A stretch of DNA of 22,777 nucleotides from an uncultured Porphyromonadaceae bacterium. Lineage in GTDB: Bacteria > Bacteroidota > Bacteroidia > Bacteroidales > Muribaculaceae. The position numbers and the translations under genes were made by a program. Position 1 is the stretch's first letter, and each line of letters begins with the position of its first letter. This document shows, one piece after another, positions 6,803 through 15,757 of this stretch. Below the pieces are notes generated by a model. It saw nothing but the letters and a program-made list of their open reading frames with translations, did no database searches and was not told the origin of the DNA. The DNA lies in contig CAMWQF010000012.1 of assembly GCA_947176285.1 (NCBI GenBank), forward strand, positions 1 to 22,777. The letters run 5' to 3'.

Positions 6803-8416
6803 ATGGAGACAAAATACATTTTTGTTACTGGAGGTGTAGTATCATCCCTTGGTAAAGGGATAATTTCCTCCTCTCTTGCCTGTCTGCTCAACGCACACGG
6901 CTATAGGGTTACTATCCAAAAGTTTGATCCTTACATCAACATTGACCCAGGCACACTTAATCCCTACGAACATGGCGAATGCTACGTGACTGAAGATGGT
7001 CATGAGGCAGACCTTGACTTAGGACACTATGAACGGTTCACCAACGTCCCTACATCAAGGGCAAACAATGTGACCACCGGCCGCATCTACCAAAATGTAA
7101 TAGAAAAAGAACGCCATGGCGATTATCTCGGAAAGACCGTTCAAATAATACCACATATCACAGATGAAATTAAACGAAATGTCAAACTTCTGGGAGATAC
7201 CGGTAAATTTGACTTCATCATAACTGAAATAGGAGGCACAGTAGGCGATATCGAATCTCTCCCCTTCCTTGAAGCGGTGCGTCAGTTACGCTGGGAACTT
7301 GGAGATAGCGCACTTTGTATTCATCTTACTTATGTGCCATATCTCCATGCAGCCAAAGAGTTGAAGACTAAACCGACTCAGCACTCTGTGAAGCAACTAC
7401 AGCAACTTGGAATACAACCCGATGTTCTTGTACTACGCACTGAGCATGACATTCCCGAAGGAATGCGTGCAAAAATAGCTCAATTCTGCAATGTTGCGCA
7501 AGACGCAGTTATTCAGTCGCTCGACTGCCCGAGCATATATGAAGTGCCACTTATGCTTCACAGCCAGAATATGGACGGGATAGTGCTCCGAAAGATGCAC
7601 GTGCCTGTATACGGCGAACCATTGCTGAAACCATGGCTTGATTTTGTTGAGAAAATACATACTGCTGAAAAAGAAGTGACTATTGGACTGGTTGGAAAGT
7701 ATGTTGAACTCCAGGATGCTTATAAATCTATCAACGAATCACTTTTCCAAGCCGCCACATATTGCCATCATAAACTGAATCTCAAATATATCCATAGCGA
7801 AAAACTTACTGAAGAGAATGTCTGTGATAAAATGCAGGGGCTTGATGGCGTCATAATTGCTCCCGGATTTGGCAACCGAGGAATTGAAGGGAAATTTGTG
7901 GCTTTGAAATGGTGTCGGGAAAAAGACATACCTACTTTTGGCATTTGCCTTGGAATGCAGTGCATGGTGATAGAATATGCTAGAAATGTACTCGGATATG
8001 AAGATGCCAACAGTACAGAAATGGATCCAGGGACAAAGCACAACGTCATCGATATGATGGAGGAGCAAAAGCACATATCTGATATGGGAGGCACGATGCG
8101 TCTTGGCGCATACGACTGTAAACTAAAATCTGGAAGTCTCGTAGCCCAAGCCTATGGAAAGACAGAAGTTAGAGAACGGCATCGCCACAGATATGAATTT
8201 AACGACGCTTACCGCGAAGAATTTGAAAAATCCGGCATGATTTGTGTTGGAGAGAATCCAAAGTCGCATCTTGTGGAAGTAGTTGAAATACCGGGAAAGC
8301 GTTGGATGATTGGCACTCAATATCATCCTGAATACTCAAGCACAGTGCTCAACCCTCACCCACTCTTCCATTCATTCATGGAAGCGGCAATAAAATATCA
8401 TGATGAAAAGAAATAA
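6803..8416 (+). CDS. pyrG: CTP synthase (glutamine-hydrolysing)
   Basis: Converts UTP + ATP + glutamine to CTP, the last step of pyrimidine nucleotide synthesis; cytoplasmic tetramer. At 537 residues it is the normal size. The N-terminal amidoligase half carries GGVVSSLGKGIISSSLA (10-26), with the ATP-binding loop, and EIGGTVGDIES. The C-terminal class-I glutamine amidotransferase half has GICLGMQ with the nucleophile Cys382, and TQYHPEYSS with His508 and Glu510 completing the triad. It is the first gene of the long plus-strand run. The next gene (GH53) starts inside its last codons, so the two are probably translationally coupled. No damage or unusual residues seen. Confidence 0.99.
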   Translation: METKYIFVTGGVVSSLGKGIISSSLACLLNAHGYRVTIQKFDPYINIDPGTLNPYEHGECYVTEDGHEADLDLGHYERFTNVPTSRANNVTTGRIYQNVIEKERHGDYLGKTVQIIPHITDEIKRNVKLLGDTGKFDFIITEIGGTVGDIESLPFLEAVRQLRWELGDSALCIHLTYVPYLHAAKELKTKPTQHSVKQLQQLGIQPDVLVLRTEHDIPEGMRAKIAQFCNVAQDAVIQSLDCPSIYEVPLMLHSQNMDGIVLRKMHVPVYGEPLLKPWLDFVEKIHTAEKEVTIGLVGKYVELQDAYKSINESLFQAATYCHHKLNLKYIHSEKLTEENVCDKMQGLDGVIIAPGFGNRGIEGKFVALKWCREKDIPTFGICLGMQCMVIEYARNVLGYEDANSTEMDPGTKHNVIDMMEEQKHISDMGGTMRLGAYDCKLKSGSLVAQAYGKTEVRERHRHRYEFNDAYREEFEKSGMICVGENPKSHLVEVVEIPGKRWMIGTQYHPEYSSTVLNPHPLFHSFMEAAIKYHDEKK

Positions 8417-9434
8417 ACGATTAATTTTTGCAACAGCTACAATGCTTTGTATGCTATCCGGATATTCTGCTGAACCATTCTGGCTTGGCGGTGACATATC
8501 AGGCACCACTGCTGACGAAGCGAGAGGACATTTCACAAAAGATCGCGATGGGAAAGTTACAGAAACAACCCAACTTATGAAGGACTATGGGATGAATGCA
8601 ACTCGACTTCGTGTATGGGTGAATCCAAAAGAAGGATTCTGTTCTCCTGAAGATGTTCTTAAAATGGCAAAACGCTCTAAAGAACTCGGGATGCCGGTAA
8701 TGATTGATTTCCATTATTCCGATTGGTGGGCAGATCCCGGGAAACAGAATCCGCCAAAAGCGTGGCTCGGACTTAGTTTAGATGAAACAGCCAAAGCACT
8801 TGCTGATCATACGCGCTCTACCCTACAACTTCTTAAAGATAATGGTATCGACGTGAAATGGGTGCAAGTCGGGAATGAAACAACCCATGGTTTTCTATGG
8901 CCAATAGGTAATATTCATGAGAATCCTCACAACTATGCAGAACTCACTAAAGCCGGATGTAAGGCAGTGAAAGAAGTATTTCCTGAAGCCAAGACCATCA
9001 TTCATCTTGATGATGGCTTCAATCAAGACCTTTATGATAACGTCTTTGACTATCTCAAGGCTAACGGAGTTGAATGGGATGTGATCGGAATGAGCGTTTA
9101 TCCCTTTTGGGCTATGGAAGGCAAGAAAGAGGAAAGTGAAATCATGACTCTTGTAGATGCTATCTCCAATATCAATCATCTAAAAAATAAATATGGAAGT
9201 GAAGTGATGATTGTTGAGACCGGAGTTGATGCAAGAGAGCCTGAAAAAGGAAAGCAGTTCATTGATGCCTTAATCAAGGCTTCAAAGAAACTGACCAATG
9301 GAGCATGCACCGGAGTATTCTATTGGGCTCCTGAAATAGATGCTGATGCAGCCTACCACCTCGGAGCATTCTCCAACGGAATGCCAACAGTAATAATGGA
9401 TGCATTCAAAGAAGCATCCACTGCACCTAATTGA
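8400..9434 (+). CDS. GH53 arabinogalactan endo-beta-1,4-galactanase
   Basis: A 344-residue glycoside hydrolase of family GH53, which cleaves internal beta-1,4-galactosyl bonds in the galactan side chains of pectin (rhamnogalacturonan I). A signal peptide covers about residues 1-24 (basic MMKRNKR, hydrophobic core, likely cut after GYSA). Cys17 is not in a proper lipobox, so a periplasmic or secreted protein is more likely than a surface lipoprotein. The barrel is complete: GGDISG (30-35), TRLRVWVNP (68-76), DFHYSDWWADPGKQ (103-116), the acid/base Glu160 in QVGNET, and the nucleophile Glu273 in IVETG. The start overlaps the end of pyrG by 17 nt; ATG 8400 or 8403 are both possible, and a later start would lose the signal peptide. 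The next gene follows after 24 nt without a visible promoter or terminator. The nearby triple-SGNH gene probably acts on the same polymer. Confidence 0.93.
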   Translation: MMKRNKRLIFATATMLCMLSGYSAEPFWLGGDISGTTADEARGHFTKDRDGKVTETTQLMKDYGMNATRLRVWVNPKEGFCSPEDVLKMAKRSKELGMPVMIDFHYSDWWADPGKQNPPKAWLGLSLDETAKALADHTRSTLQLLKDNGIDVKWVQVGNETTHGFLWPIGNIHENPHNYAELTKAGCKAVKEVFPEAKTIIHLDDGFNQDLYDNVFDYLKANGVEWDVIGMSVYPFWAMEGKKEESEIMTLVDAISNINHLKNKYGSEVMIVETGVDAREPEKGKQFIDALIKASKKLTNGACTGVFYWAPEIDADAAYHLGAFSNGMPTVIMDAFKEASTAPN

Positions 9435-9458
9435 AAATTAACTACACACAACTACAAC

Positions 9459-11447
9459 ATGGTAAGTGTCAACGACCTAACAATGGAATTTTCTGCACGT
9501 CCGATTTTCTCTGACGTGAGTTTCGTCATAAATAAGACAGATAAGATAGGACTCGCAGGAAAGAACGGTGCGGGAAAATCTACACTTCTTAAAATTATTG
9601 CCGGATTGCAACAACCTACATCCGGAAATGTTTCCAAACCTTCTGAGGTGACAATTGGATATTTGCCTCAGCAGATGAAATTGGCAGATGACACTTCCAT
9701 AATCAATGAAGCCCGCAAGGCGTTTGCTCATATTGACGAACATAAAGCTCGTCTTGATGATCTTAACAATCAACTAGCCACGCGTACTGACTATGAAAGC
9801 GAAGCATATGCTAAACTCATAGAAGATGTCGAATACCTAAATGACAGGCTTTCTATGGAAGGAGCCGACAACATGGAAGCCGAAGTTGAGAAGACCTTGA
9901 TTGGACTAGGCTTTAATCGTGAAGATTTCGACCGTCCAACTTCTGAGTTCTCGGGTGGATGGCGAATGAGAGTGGAATTGGCTAAGATTCTGCTTCAAAA
10001 ACCGGATCTTCTACTTCTCGACGAACCAACCAACCATCTTGATATCGAGTCAATTCAATGGTTAGAGCAATTCCTTCAAACAAAGGCTAAGGCGGTAATG
10101 CTCGTAAGTCATGACCGCGCTTTTCTTGATAATGTCACAAAGCGAACTATTGAGATTTCTTGTGGGAAGGCTTATGATTACAAGGTCAGTTACACTCCTT
10201 ATACTGAATTGAGAAAAGAGCGAGTTGAGCAACAGATGCGCGCATATGAAAATCAGCAAAAACAGATTGCTGATATAAAGGCTTTCATAGAGCGGTTCAG
10301 ATATCAGGCCACAAAGGCAATCCAGGTTCAGAGCCGAATCAAGCAACTCGAAAAAATCATTCCTATAGAAGTGGATGAAGTTGATAACTCTCGTCTACGA
10401 CTCAAATTCCCACCGGCGCCGCGTTCCGGAGACTTCCCGTTGATTCTGGAAAATGTAGGGAAAGCATATGGAGATCATCAGGTGTTTGATCATGCTGAAT
10501 TCCGCATACGCCGAGGAGAAAAAGTTGCTTTTGTAGGTAAGAATGGAGAAGGAAAGTCAACCCTTGTGAAGTGCATCATGGGGGAGATTGACTATACCGG
10601 TATGCTGAAACTTGGTCATAATGTAAAAATTGGATATTTTGCTCAGAATCAGGCTCAACTTCTTGATGAAAATCTGACAGTTTTTGAGACAATTGACAAT
10701 GTCGCTGTGGGAGATATCAGATTGAAGATTAGGGATATCCTTGGAGCTTTTATGTTTGGAGGAGAAGCATCCGATAAGAAGGTCAAAGTGCTTTCCGGAG
10801 GGGAAAAGACACGCCTCGCTATGATTAAGTTACTTCTCGAACCGGTAAATTTCCTGATTCTTGACGAACCTACCAACCATCTTGACCTTAAGACAAAAGA
10901 CATTCTCAAAGATGCGATTAAGGATTTTGACGGAACTGTCATAGTTGTGAGCCACGACCGCGATTTTCTTGATGGACTTGTGGAAAAGGTTTATGAATTC
11001 GGTGGAGGCAAAGTCAAAGAAAATATTGGCGGCATATATGATTTCTTGCGTTCAAAGAATTTGGAAAACCTTCGAGATCTTGAATTGACCAAATCACCTA
11101 CAGGGAAACAGACACAGCCATCACAGGATTCTAAGAAAGATTCAGAGTTATCTGCTAAATCGATTCAACAGCAAGCTATACCACCACAGAACACGCCCAA
11201 ACTATCTTATGCGGAACAAAAAGCAAGAGAAAAAATTATAAAAAAGGCTGAAAAAAAGGTTAAGGAAGCGGAAGAAGCAATATCAAGGCTGGAAACCATG
11301 CAAAAGGAAATAGAAGAAAAAATATCTGCAGGCGACACTTCACAAGAGACTCTTGATGCTTATGCAAAGGCTCAGAAAGACCTTGAAAATGGAATGTCTA
11401 TCTGGGAGTTGGCTACTATGGAATTGGAAGAACTTATTAATGGTTAA
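9459..11447 (+). CDS. ABC-F family ATPase (ribosome-associated)
   Basis: A soluble protein of 662 residues with two ABC ATPase domains and no membrane segment, the layout of ABC-F factors that act on the ribosome. Domain 1: Walker A GKNGAGKST (34-42), signature SGGWRMRVE (165-173), Walker B with DEPTNHLD (188-195). Domain 2: Walker A GKNGEGKST (360-368), signature SGGEKTRLA (446-454), DEPTNHLD (469-476). The linker at about 235-320 is long, helical and charged, as expected for the arm that contacts P-site tRNA. The C-terminus (about 580-660) is a Lys/Glu-rich coiled coil after a Gln/Ser/Pro-rich spacer, resembling Uup/YdiF-type members. Subfamily and exact role cannot be fixed by eye, and antibiotic protection is not indicated. 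Its stop is 1 nt before the preferred ATG of the M13 gene. Confidence 0.95.
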   Translation: MVSVNDLTMEFSARPIFSDVSFVINKTDKIGLAGKNGAGKSTLLKIIAGLQQPTSGNVSKPSEVTIGYLPQQMKLADDTSIINEARKAFAHIDEHKARLDDLNNQLATRTDYESEAYAKLIEDVEYLNDRLSMEGADNMEAEVEKTLIGLGFNREDFDRPTSEFSGGWRMRVELAKILLQKPDLLLLDEPTNHLDIESIQWLEQFLQTKAKAVMLVSHDRAFLDNVTKRTIEISCGKAYDYKVSYTPYTELRKERVEQQMRAYENQQKQIADIKAFIERFRYQATKAIQVQSRIKQLEKIIPIEVDEVDNSRLRLKFPPAPRSGDFPLILENVGKAYGDHQVFDHAEFRIRRGEKVAFVGKNGEGKSTLVKCIMGEIDYTGMLKLGHNVKIGYFAQNQAQLLDENLTVFETIDNVAVGDIRLKIRDILGAFMFGGEASDKKVKVLSGGEKTRLAMIKLLLEPVNFLILDEPTNHLDLKTKDILKDAIKDFDGTVIVVSHDRDFLDGLVEKVYEFGGGKVKENIGGIYDFLRSKNLENLRDLELTKSPTGKQTQPSQDSKKDSELSAKSIQQQAIPPQNTPKLSYAEQKAREKIIKKAEKKVKEAEEAISRLETMQKEIEEKISAGDTSQETLDAYAKAQKDLENGMSIWELATMELEELING

Positions 11448-11448
11448 T

Positions 11449-13419
11449 ATGAATTATATGAAGCACGGGATATCGAGGGAGAATTTGGATTTATCTATTT
11501 CGCCTAAAGAAGATTTTTATCAATATAGCAATGGAGGATGGATGAAAGATCATCCTTTGACTGCAGAATACTCACGATTTGGAATGTTTGATTTCCTGCG
11601 TGAGCAGGCACGCAACCAATTGAAAGAACTAATATTGAATCTTTCTGCTCACGAAGATGCAAAGACTCCCGGCAGTGTCGCTCAGAAGGTAAGCGACCTT
11701 TACTCCATGGGTATGGATGAAAAGCGTCTGAATGAAGATGGACACAAGCCTCTTCTGCCTTTGCTGGAAAAGATAGCAAACGCAGACACCAACCATATGG
11801 AAGAACTTCTTGCTTGGCAGCATATGGGAATAGGAAGCAGTTTCTTCGGAACCGGAGTCGGCACTGATGCTATGAATTCTGATATGAATATTCTCCATGT
11901 CGGAGAAGTAGGACTGGGACTTGGCGACCGAGACTACTATTTAGAGGAAAGTGAACAAAATTCTAAAATCTTAGATGCTTATCACACTTACGTCAAAAAA
12001 GTATTGGAACTCATTGGCTATGATGAAGAAGAACAAGAAAGAGTGTGGAAGGCTGTGATAAAACTCGAAACGGAATTTGCTAAGCATAAAATGCCACGTG
12101 AGGATAGACGTGATCCAAGAAAGCGGTATAATATAATGACGTTCGATGAAATAAAGTCAAGTTATCCTCAATTCGATTGGGATAAATACTTCAATTTGTT
12201 AGGGCTTGAGAATATTGACAAAGTAAATGTAGCAAATCCTGCATTTACCCAATTCATTACATCATATCTTCCTACCCTTTCATCTCAGGAGATAAAAGAT
12301 TATATGACATTTGAAACAATAAATGATGCCACTAATCTTCTCAGTGATGATTTCATCAATGCAAGTTTTGAACTTTATGGTCGCGTGATGAGTGGCACCG
12401 AGGAACTCAAGCCACGATGGAAACGCTCGATGGCAATTCCAAACTCCATGCTTGGTGAAGCAGTTGGAAAACTTTATGTCGAGAAATATTTCCCGGAAGA
12501 AAACAAAGAATATATGAAAAAACTTGTTGAAAACCTTCGGAAAGCACTCGGCAAACATATAAAAAATCTATCATGGATGAGCGATGAGACTAAAGCAAAG
12601 GCTATTGAAAAACTTGATACCTTTACAGTCAAAATTGGATATCCGGATAAGTGGAAAGACTATTCTGAGATTAATATTGACCCACAAAAGTCATATCTTG
12701 AAAATGTATTGGAGGCTTCAAAGTGGTATGTAAAAGAGAATTACTCAAAAATGAACAAACCCGTTGATAAAGATGAGTGGCATATGACTCCTCAGACTGT
12801 CAATGCTTATTATAATCCTACGACAAATGAGGTTTGTTTCCCTGCCGCCATTCTGCAACCACCTTATTTTGACCCGACTGCCGATGACGCCCTAAATTAT
12901 GGTGCTATTGGAGTAATTATAGGGCATGAGATGACACATGGGTTTGATGATAGTGGTCGACAGTTTGATAAAAACGGAAATCTTGCTGAATGGTGGACTC
13001 CGGAGGATGCAGATAGATTTAAAGAACTTGCCGATAAACTCGTAGATCAATTCAATGCTATCGAGGTAGCACCCGGAGTAAATGCAAATGGACGCTACAC
13101 TTTAGGAGAAAATATCGCCGACCAAGGAGGTTTAAGAATTGCAAAGACTGCGTACCTCGATAGTCAGAAAGATCAGACACAGGAATACATAGATGGATTT
13201 TCTCCCCTTCAGAGGTTCTATATTGCATATGCTAATGTTTGGGCTGGAAATATCAGGGAGGAGGAAATTATACTTAGCACAAAGACAGATCCTCATTCTC
13301 TTGGAAGGCTTCGTGTGAATGCAACCCTGAAGAACATTGATGATTTCTTTGATGCATTTGGGATAGAAGAAGGAGACAAAATGTGGCGACCAAAAGAAGA
13401 AAGGGTAGTAATATGGTAA
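11449..13419 (+). CDS. M13 (neprilysin/PepO-type) zinc metallopeptidase
   Basis: An oligopeptidase of family M13, 656 residues from the chosen start. Zinc site: HEMTH with His493, Glu494 and His497, then GENIADQGG with the third ligand Glu554 and Asp558. Upstream is NAYYNP (452-457), which binds the substrate backbone. The N-terminal part (YQYSNGGWM and LGDRDYYL) is typical of the family. There is no signal peptide or lipobox near any possible start, so the enzyme is predicted to be cytoplasmic, unlike the lipoprotein members common in this phylum. The frame is open back to 11353, but that extension overlaps the ABC-F coding end and is not family-like. ATG 11449, just after the ABC-F stop, is preferred; 11440 and 11458 are possible. 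Its 3' end overlaps aroE by 7 nt. Confidence 0.93.
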   Translation: MNYMKHGISRENLDLSISPKEDFYQYSNGGWMKDHPLTAEYSRFGMFDFLREQARNQLKELILNLSAHEDAKTPGSVAQKVSDLYSMGMDEKRLNEDGHKPLLPLLEKIANADTNHMEELLAWQHMGIGSSFFGTGVGTDAMNSDMNILHVGEVGLGLGDRDYYLEESEQNSKILDAYHTYVKKVLELIGYDEEEQERVWKAVIKLETEFAKHKMPREDRRDPRKRYNIMTFDEIKSSYPQFDWDKYFNLLGLENIDKVNVANPAFTQFITSYLPTLSSQEIKDYMTFETINDATNLLSDDFINASFELYGRVMSGTEELKPRWKRSMAIPNSMLGEAVGKLYVEKYFPEENKEYMKKLVENLRKALGKHIKNLSWMSDETKAKAIEKLDTFTVKIGYPDKWKDYSEINIDPQKSYLENVLEASKWYVKENYSKMNKPVDKDEWHMTPQTVNAYYNPTTNEVCFPAAILQPPYFDPTADDALNYGAIGVIIGHEMTHGFDDSGRQFDKNGNLAEWWTPEDADRFKELADKLVDQFNAIEVAPGVNANGRYTLGENIADQGGLRIAKTAYLDSQKDQTQEYIDGFSPLQRFYIAYANVWAGNIREEEIILSTKTDPHSLGRLRVNATLKNIDDFFDAFGIEEGDKMWRPKEERVVIW

Positions 13420-14210
13420 AAGAAGAATATGGACTTATAGGCAAAACATTAGGACATTCTTTTTCTGCAAAATATTTCAATGAGAAATTTGAGAGAGAAG
13501 GATTATCCGCTCATTATGACCTCTACCCTCTTTCAGATATTGATCTCTTGCCAGCACTAATTAAAGATCATCCCTTGCTTAAAGGACTTAATGTGACTAT
13601 TCCATATAAAGTGGAAGTTCTTAAATATCTTGATGAACTAAGTGAGGAAGCTAAGGGTATAGGAGCAGTCAATGTGATCAAAATTTCAAGGGATTCATTA
13701 TCAGGACAAACTATCCTTAAAGGTTACAATTCAGATGCATATGGATTTAGCGAATCAATGAAAGAGGTCTTGAAGAATGTCGGCACTTTCGAGATGCCTA
13801 TTAATGGACAAAAGCCATTAGCACTTGTGCTTGGAACAGGAGGAGCTTCGAAAGCTGTCGTATGGTCAATGCGCAATCTCGGATTTGAAACGCAACTTGT
13901 TGGGCGTAATCATCGTGACGATTGTCTTGAATATAGTGAACTAACGCCGGAAATAATATATAAAGCCGGAGTTATTGTGAACTGTACTCCTCTTGGCACG
14001 AGTCCCGATGTAGATAAAGCAGCCCCCTTCCCCTACGAATATCTTCATGAAGGACAGGTATGTTTTGATCTGGTTTATAATCCGGCTGAAACTTTGTTTA
14101 TGAAGATATGTAAGGCGCATGGTTGTATTGTAAGCAATGGACTTGAAATGTTGAGATTGCAGGCTGTTGGTGCATGGAGAATTTGGAACGATTCAACTAT
14201 CACAGACTAA
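13413..14210 (+). CDS. aroE: Shikimate dehydrogenase (NADP+)
   Basis: Reduces 3-dehydroshikimate to shikimate in aromatic amino acid synthesis. From the ATG at 13413 it has 265 residues, the usual size. Key features: the shikimate-binding serines in GHSFSA (14-19), NVTIPYK with catalytic Lys66, YNSD with Asp108, the nucleotide-binding loop GTGGASKA (141-148), NCTPLGTSP (190-198) and the terminal GLEMLRLQAVGAW (243-255). An in-frame ATG at 13383 lies inside the M13 gene and would add 10 non-homologous residues (MATKRRKGSN); the ATG that overlaps the M13 stop (ATGGTAA) is preferred, preceded by a purine-rich stretch. No other aro genes are in the window. Confidence 0.95.
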   Translation: MVKEEYGLIGKTLGHSFSAKYFNEKFEREGLSAHYDLYPLSDIDLLPALIKDHPLLKGLNVTIPYKVEVLKYLDELSEEAKGIGAVNVIKISRDSLSGQTILKGYNSDAYGFSESMKEVLKNVGTFEMPINGQKPLALVLGTGGASKAVVWSMRNLGFETQLVGRNHRDDCLEYSELTPEIIYKAGVIVNCTPLGTSPDVDKAAPFPYEYLHEGQVCFDLVYNPAETLFMKICKAHGCIVSNGLEMLRLQAVGAWRIWNDSTITD

Positions 14211-14257
14211 ATTGAATTGTCAGGGGATAGAGCATTAGGATAAAGCACAATGTATAA

Positions 14258-15757
14258 ATGTATAAAGGACCTTTGATTCCGGCATTAACACTTGCTTTGG
14301 GAATATTTATTTCATCAGTCTCTCAAATGGTATGGTGGATTGGAATACTTCCAATAATTATTGGAAGTACACTCTATTTCTTTCTGCTGCGTAAATCCTC
14401 AGATCCCATCATCACCTACAGAATGGCTAAATGGCATATTTTGTGGGTTATGTTAATCTTTGTAGGAATAGGGATGATTGATGAAGGATTGTCACGACCA
14501 CTTACACTTGAAAAAGTCTACTCCGGAAAAGTTCCGGAGAAAGTAACATGTGAGGTTACGGGAATACTATCCAAAACATATGGGGATAGAATAGACGTAA
14601 TAATAGAAGGCACCAATCATGCAAAAGCTAGACTGAGAAGCGGAGTCACAACTCTCTCTCCCGGTGATATAATATCAGTGCCTACTAAATATCTCATAGA
14701 GGTATCGACAGATACTACAGAGATTGGGAAAAAAATAGGCCCAATGCTTATATCTTCCGGTATACTCTATGGAGGTATGGTTTTTCCATCTCAAATAGAA
14801 AGAATTGGATACAGTAAATCTATAAAATATTTTTTCATTAGACTTAGAGAGAATATTGAGATTAATATCGAACGAAGTCATTTGAAAAAAGAGACATCAG
14901 ACTTTTTGAAAGCGATACTTATGGGTGACAAGAATGGCCTTGATGAGCATACGAAATTAACATTTGCTAATGGTGGCACTGCTCATATGCTTGCTTTGAG
15001 CGGTCTTCATCTTGGGATTCTTGCAACACTGATTCTGCTGATTCTTTGGCCTATAAAATTAATAGGAAAGTATAAATGGGGATATGGAGCAGCAATCATC
15101 CTTTTATGGATATATGTCATAATTACGGGAATGTCTCATTCTTCTGTAAGAGCGTGCATAATGACTACGATTGCATTCATTGCTATTATCACAGAAAGAA
15201 AGAATTATGCAGGAAATGCTCTTTGTTCAGCATGTATCCTGATACTACTTTTTGATCCAATGGCTTTATTTGATGCTGGATTCCAGTTAAGCGTAGTCTG
15301 TGTAGGTGCATTGATCGCTTTTGCCTCAACTCTAAATCCTATCGGACATAGACATCATCCGATATTATACTATATATGTGGGTCTTTAATTGCAACCATG
15401 GTTGCAACTGCTGCTTCATGGGTGCTCACCTCATATTATTTCTCACAAATTCCTTTGATGTTTCTCCCTACCAACATTTTACTCCTCCCTTTGCTTCCGG
15501 TATATTTAGGGATTGCTGTGGTTTTTATTATTTTTCTATGCCTTGGAATAGAAATAGAATGGGTAGGGAATATATTGGATTATGGCTATGAATTTCTTCT
15601 TTGGTCGACAGAGAAATTATCTTGCGGAGCAGATTTTGTAGTAGATTATCAACTCCCTATATGGGGAGTTATTGTTTGGTTAACGCTATTATTTACTGCC
15701 GGATGGTGGCTAAACAAAAATAATTTAACTAATGAGAGCAACAATAGAATTTCTTGA
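14258..15757 (+). CDS. ComEC/Rec2-type competence membrane protein, no MBL domain
   Basis: A 499-residue polytopic membrane protein. Residues 1-80 hold about three membrane segments, followed by a soluble beta-rich region (about 85-180, DUF4131-like). The Competence domain spans about 210-485 with FLKAILMGDKNGL (216-228), the hallmark LALSGLHLGI (245-254), then a long series of hydrophobic helices. ComEC forms the inner-membrane channel for single-stranded DNA during natural transformation. The C-terminal metallo-beta-lactamase nuclease domain of full-length ComEC is absent, and the next gene starts within the last 26 nt, so no remnant follows. The start at 14258 is preferred over the ATG at 14250, whose frame closes at once. 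Whether this shorter form supports DNA uptake is unknown. Confidence 0.88.
   Translation: MYKGPLIPALTLALGIFISSVSQMVWWIGILPIIIGSTLYFFLLRKSSDPIITYRMAKWHILWVMLIFVGIGMIDEGLSRPLTLEKVYSGKVPEKVTCEVTGILSKTYGDRIDVIIEGTNHAKARLRSGVTTLSPGDIISVPTKYLIEVSTDTTEIGKKIGPMLISSGILYGGMVFPSQIERIGYSKSIKYFFIRLRENIEINIERSHLKKETSDFLKAILMGDKNGLDEHTKLTFANGGTAHMLALSGLHLGILATLILLILWPIKLIGKYKWGYGAAIILLWIYVIITGMSHSSVRACIMTTIAFIAIITERKNYAGNALCSACILILLFDPMALFDAGFQLSVVCVGALIAFASTLNPIGHRHHPILYYICGSLIATMVATAASWVLTSYYFSQIPLMFLPTNILLLPLLPVYLGIAVVFIIFLCLGIEIEWVGNILDYGYEFLLWSTEKLSCGADFVVDYQLPIWGVIVWLTLLFTAGWWLNKNNLTNESNNRIS

Noticed and set aside
11353..11448. Upstream start for the M13 gene within the ABC-F gene
   Set aside because: Residues come from another frame of the ABC-F coiled-coil region and do not resemble M13 proteins.
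13383..13412. Upstream start for aroE within the M13 gene
   Set aside because: Adds ten residues not found in shikimate dehydrogenases; the ATG at 13413 overlaps the M13 stop in a typical coupled arrangement.
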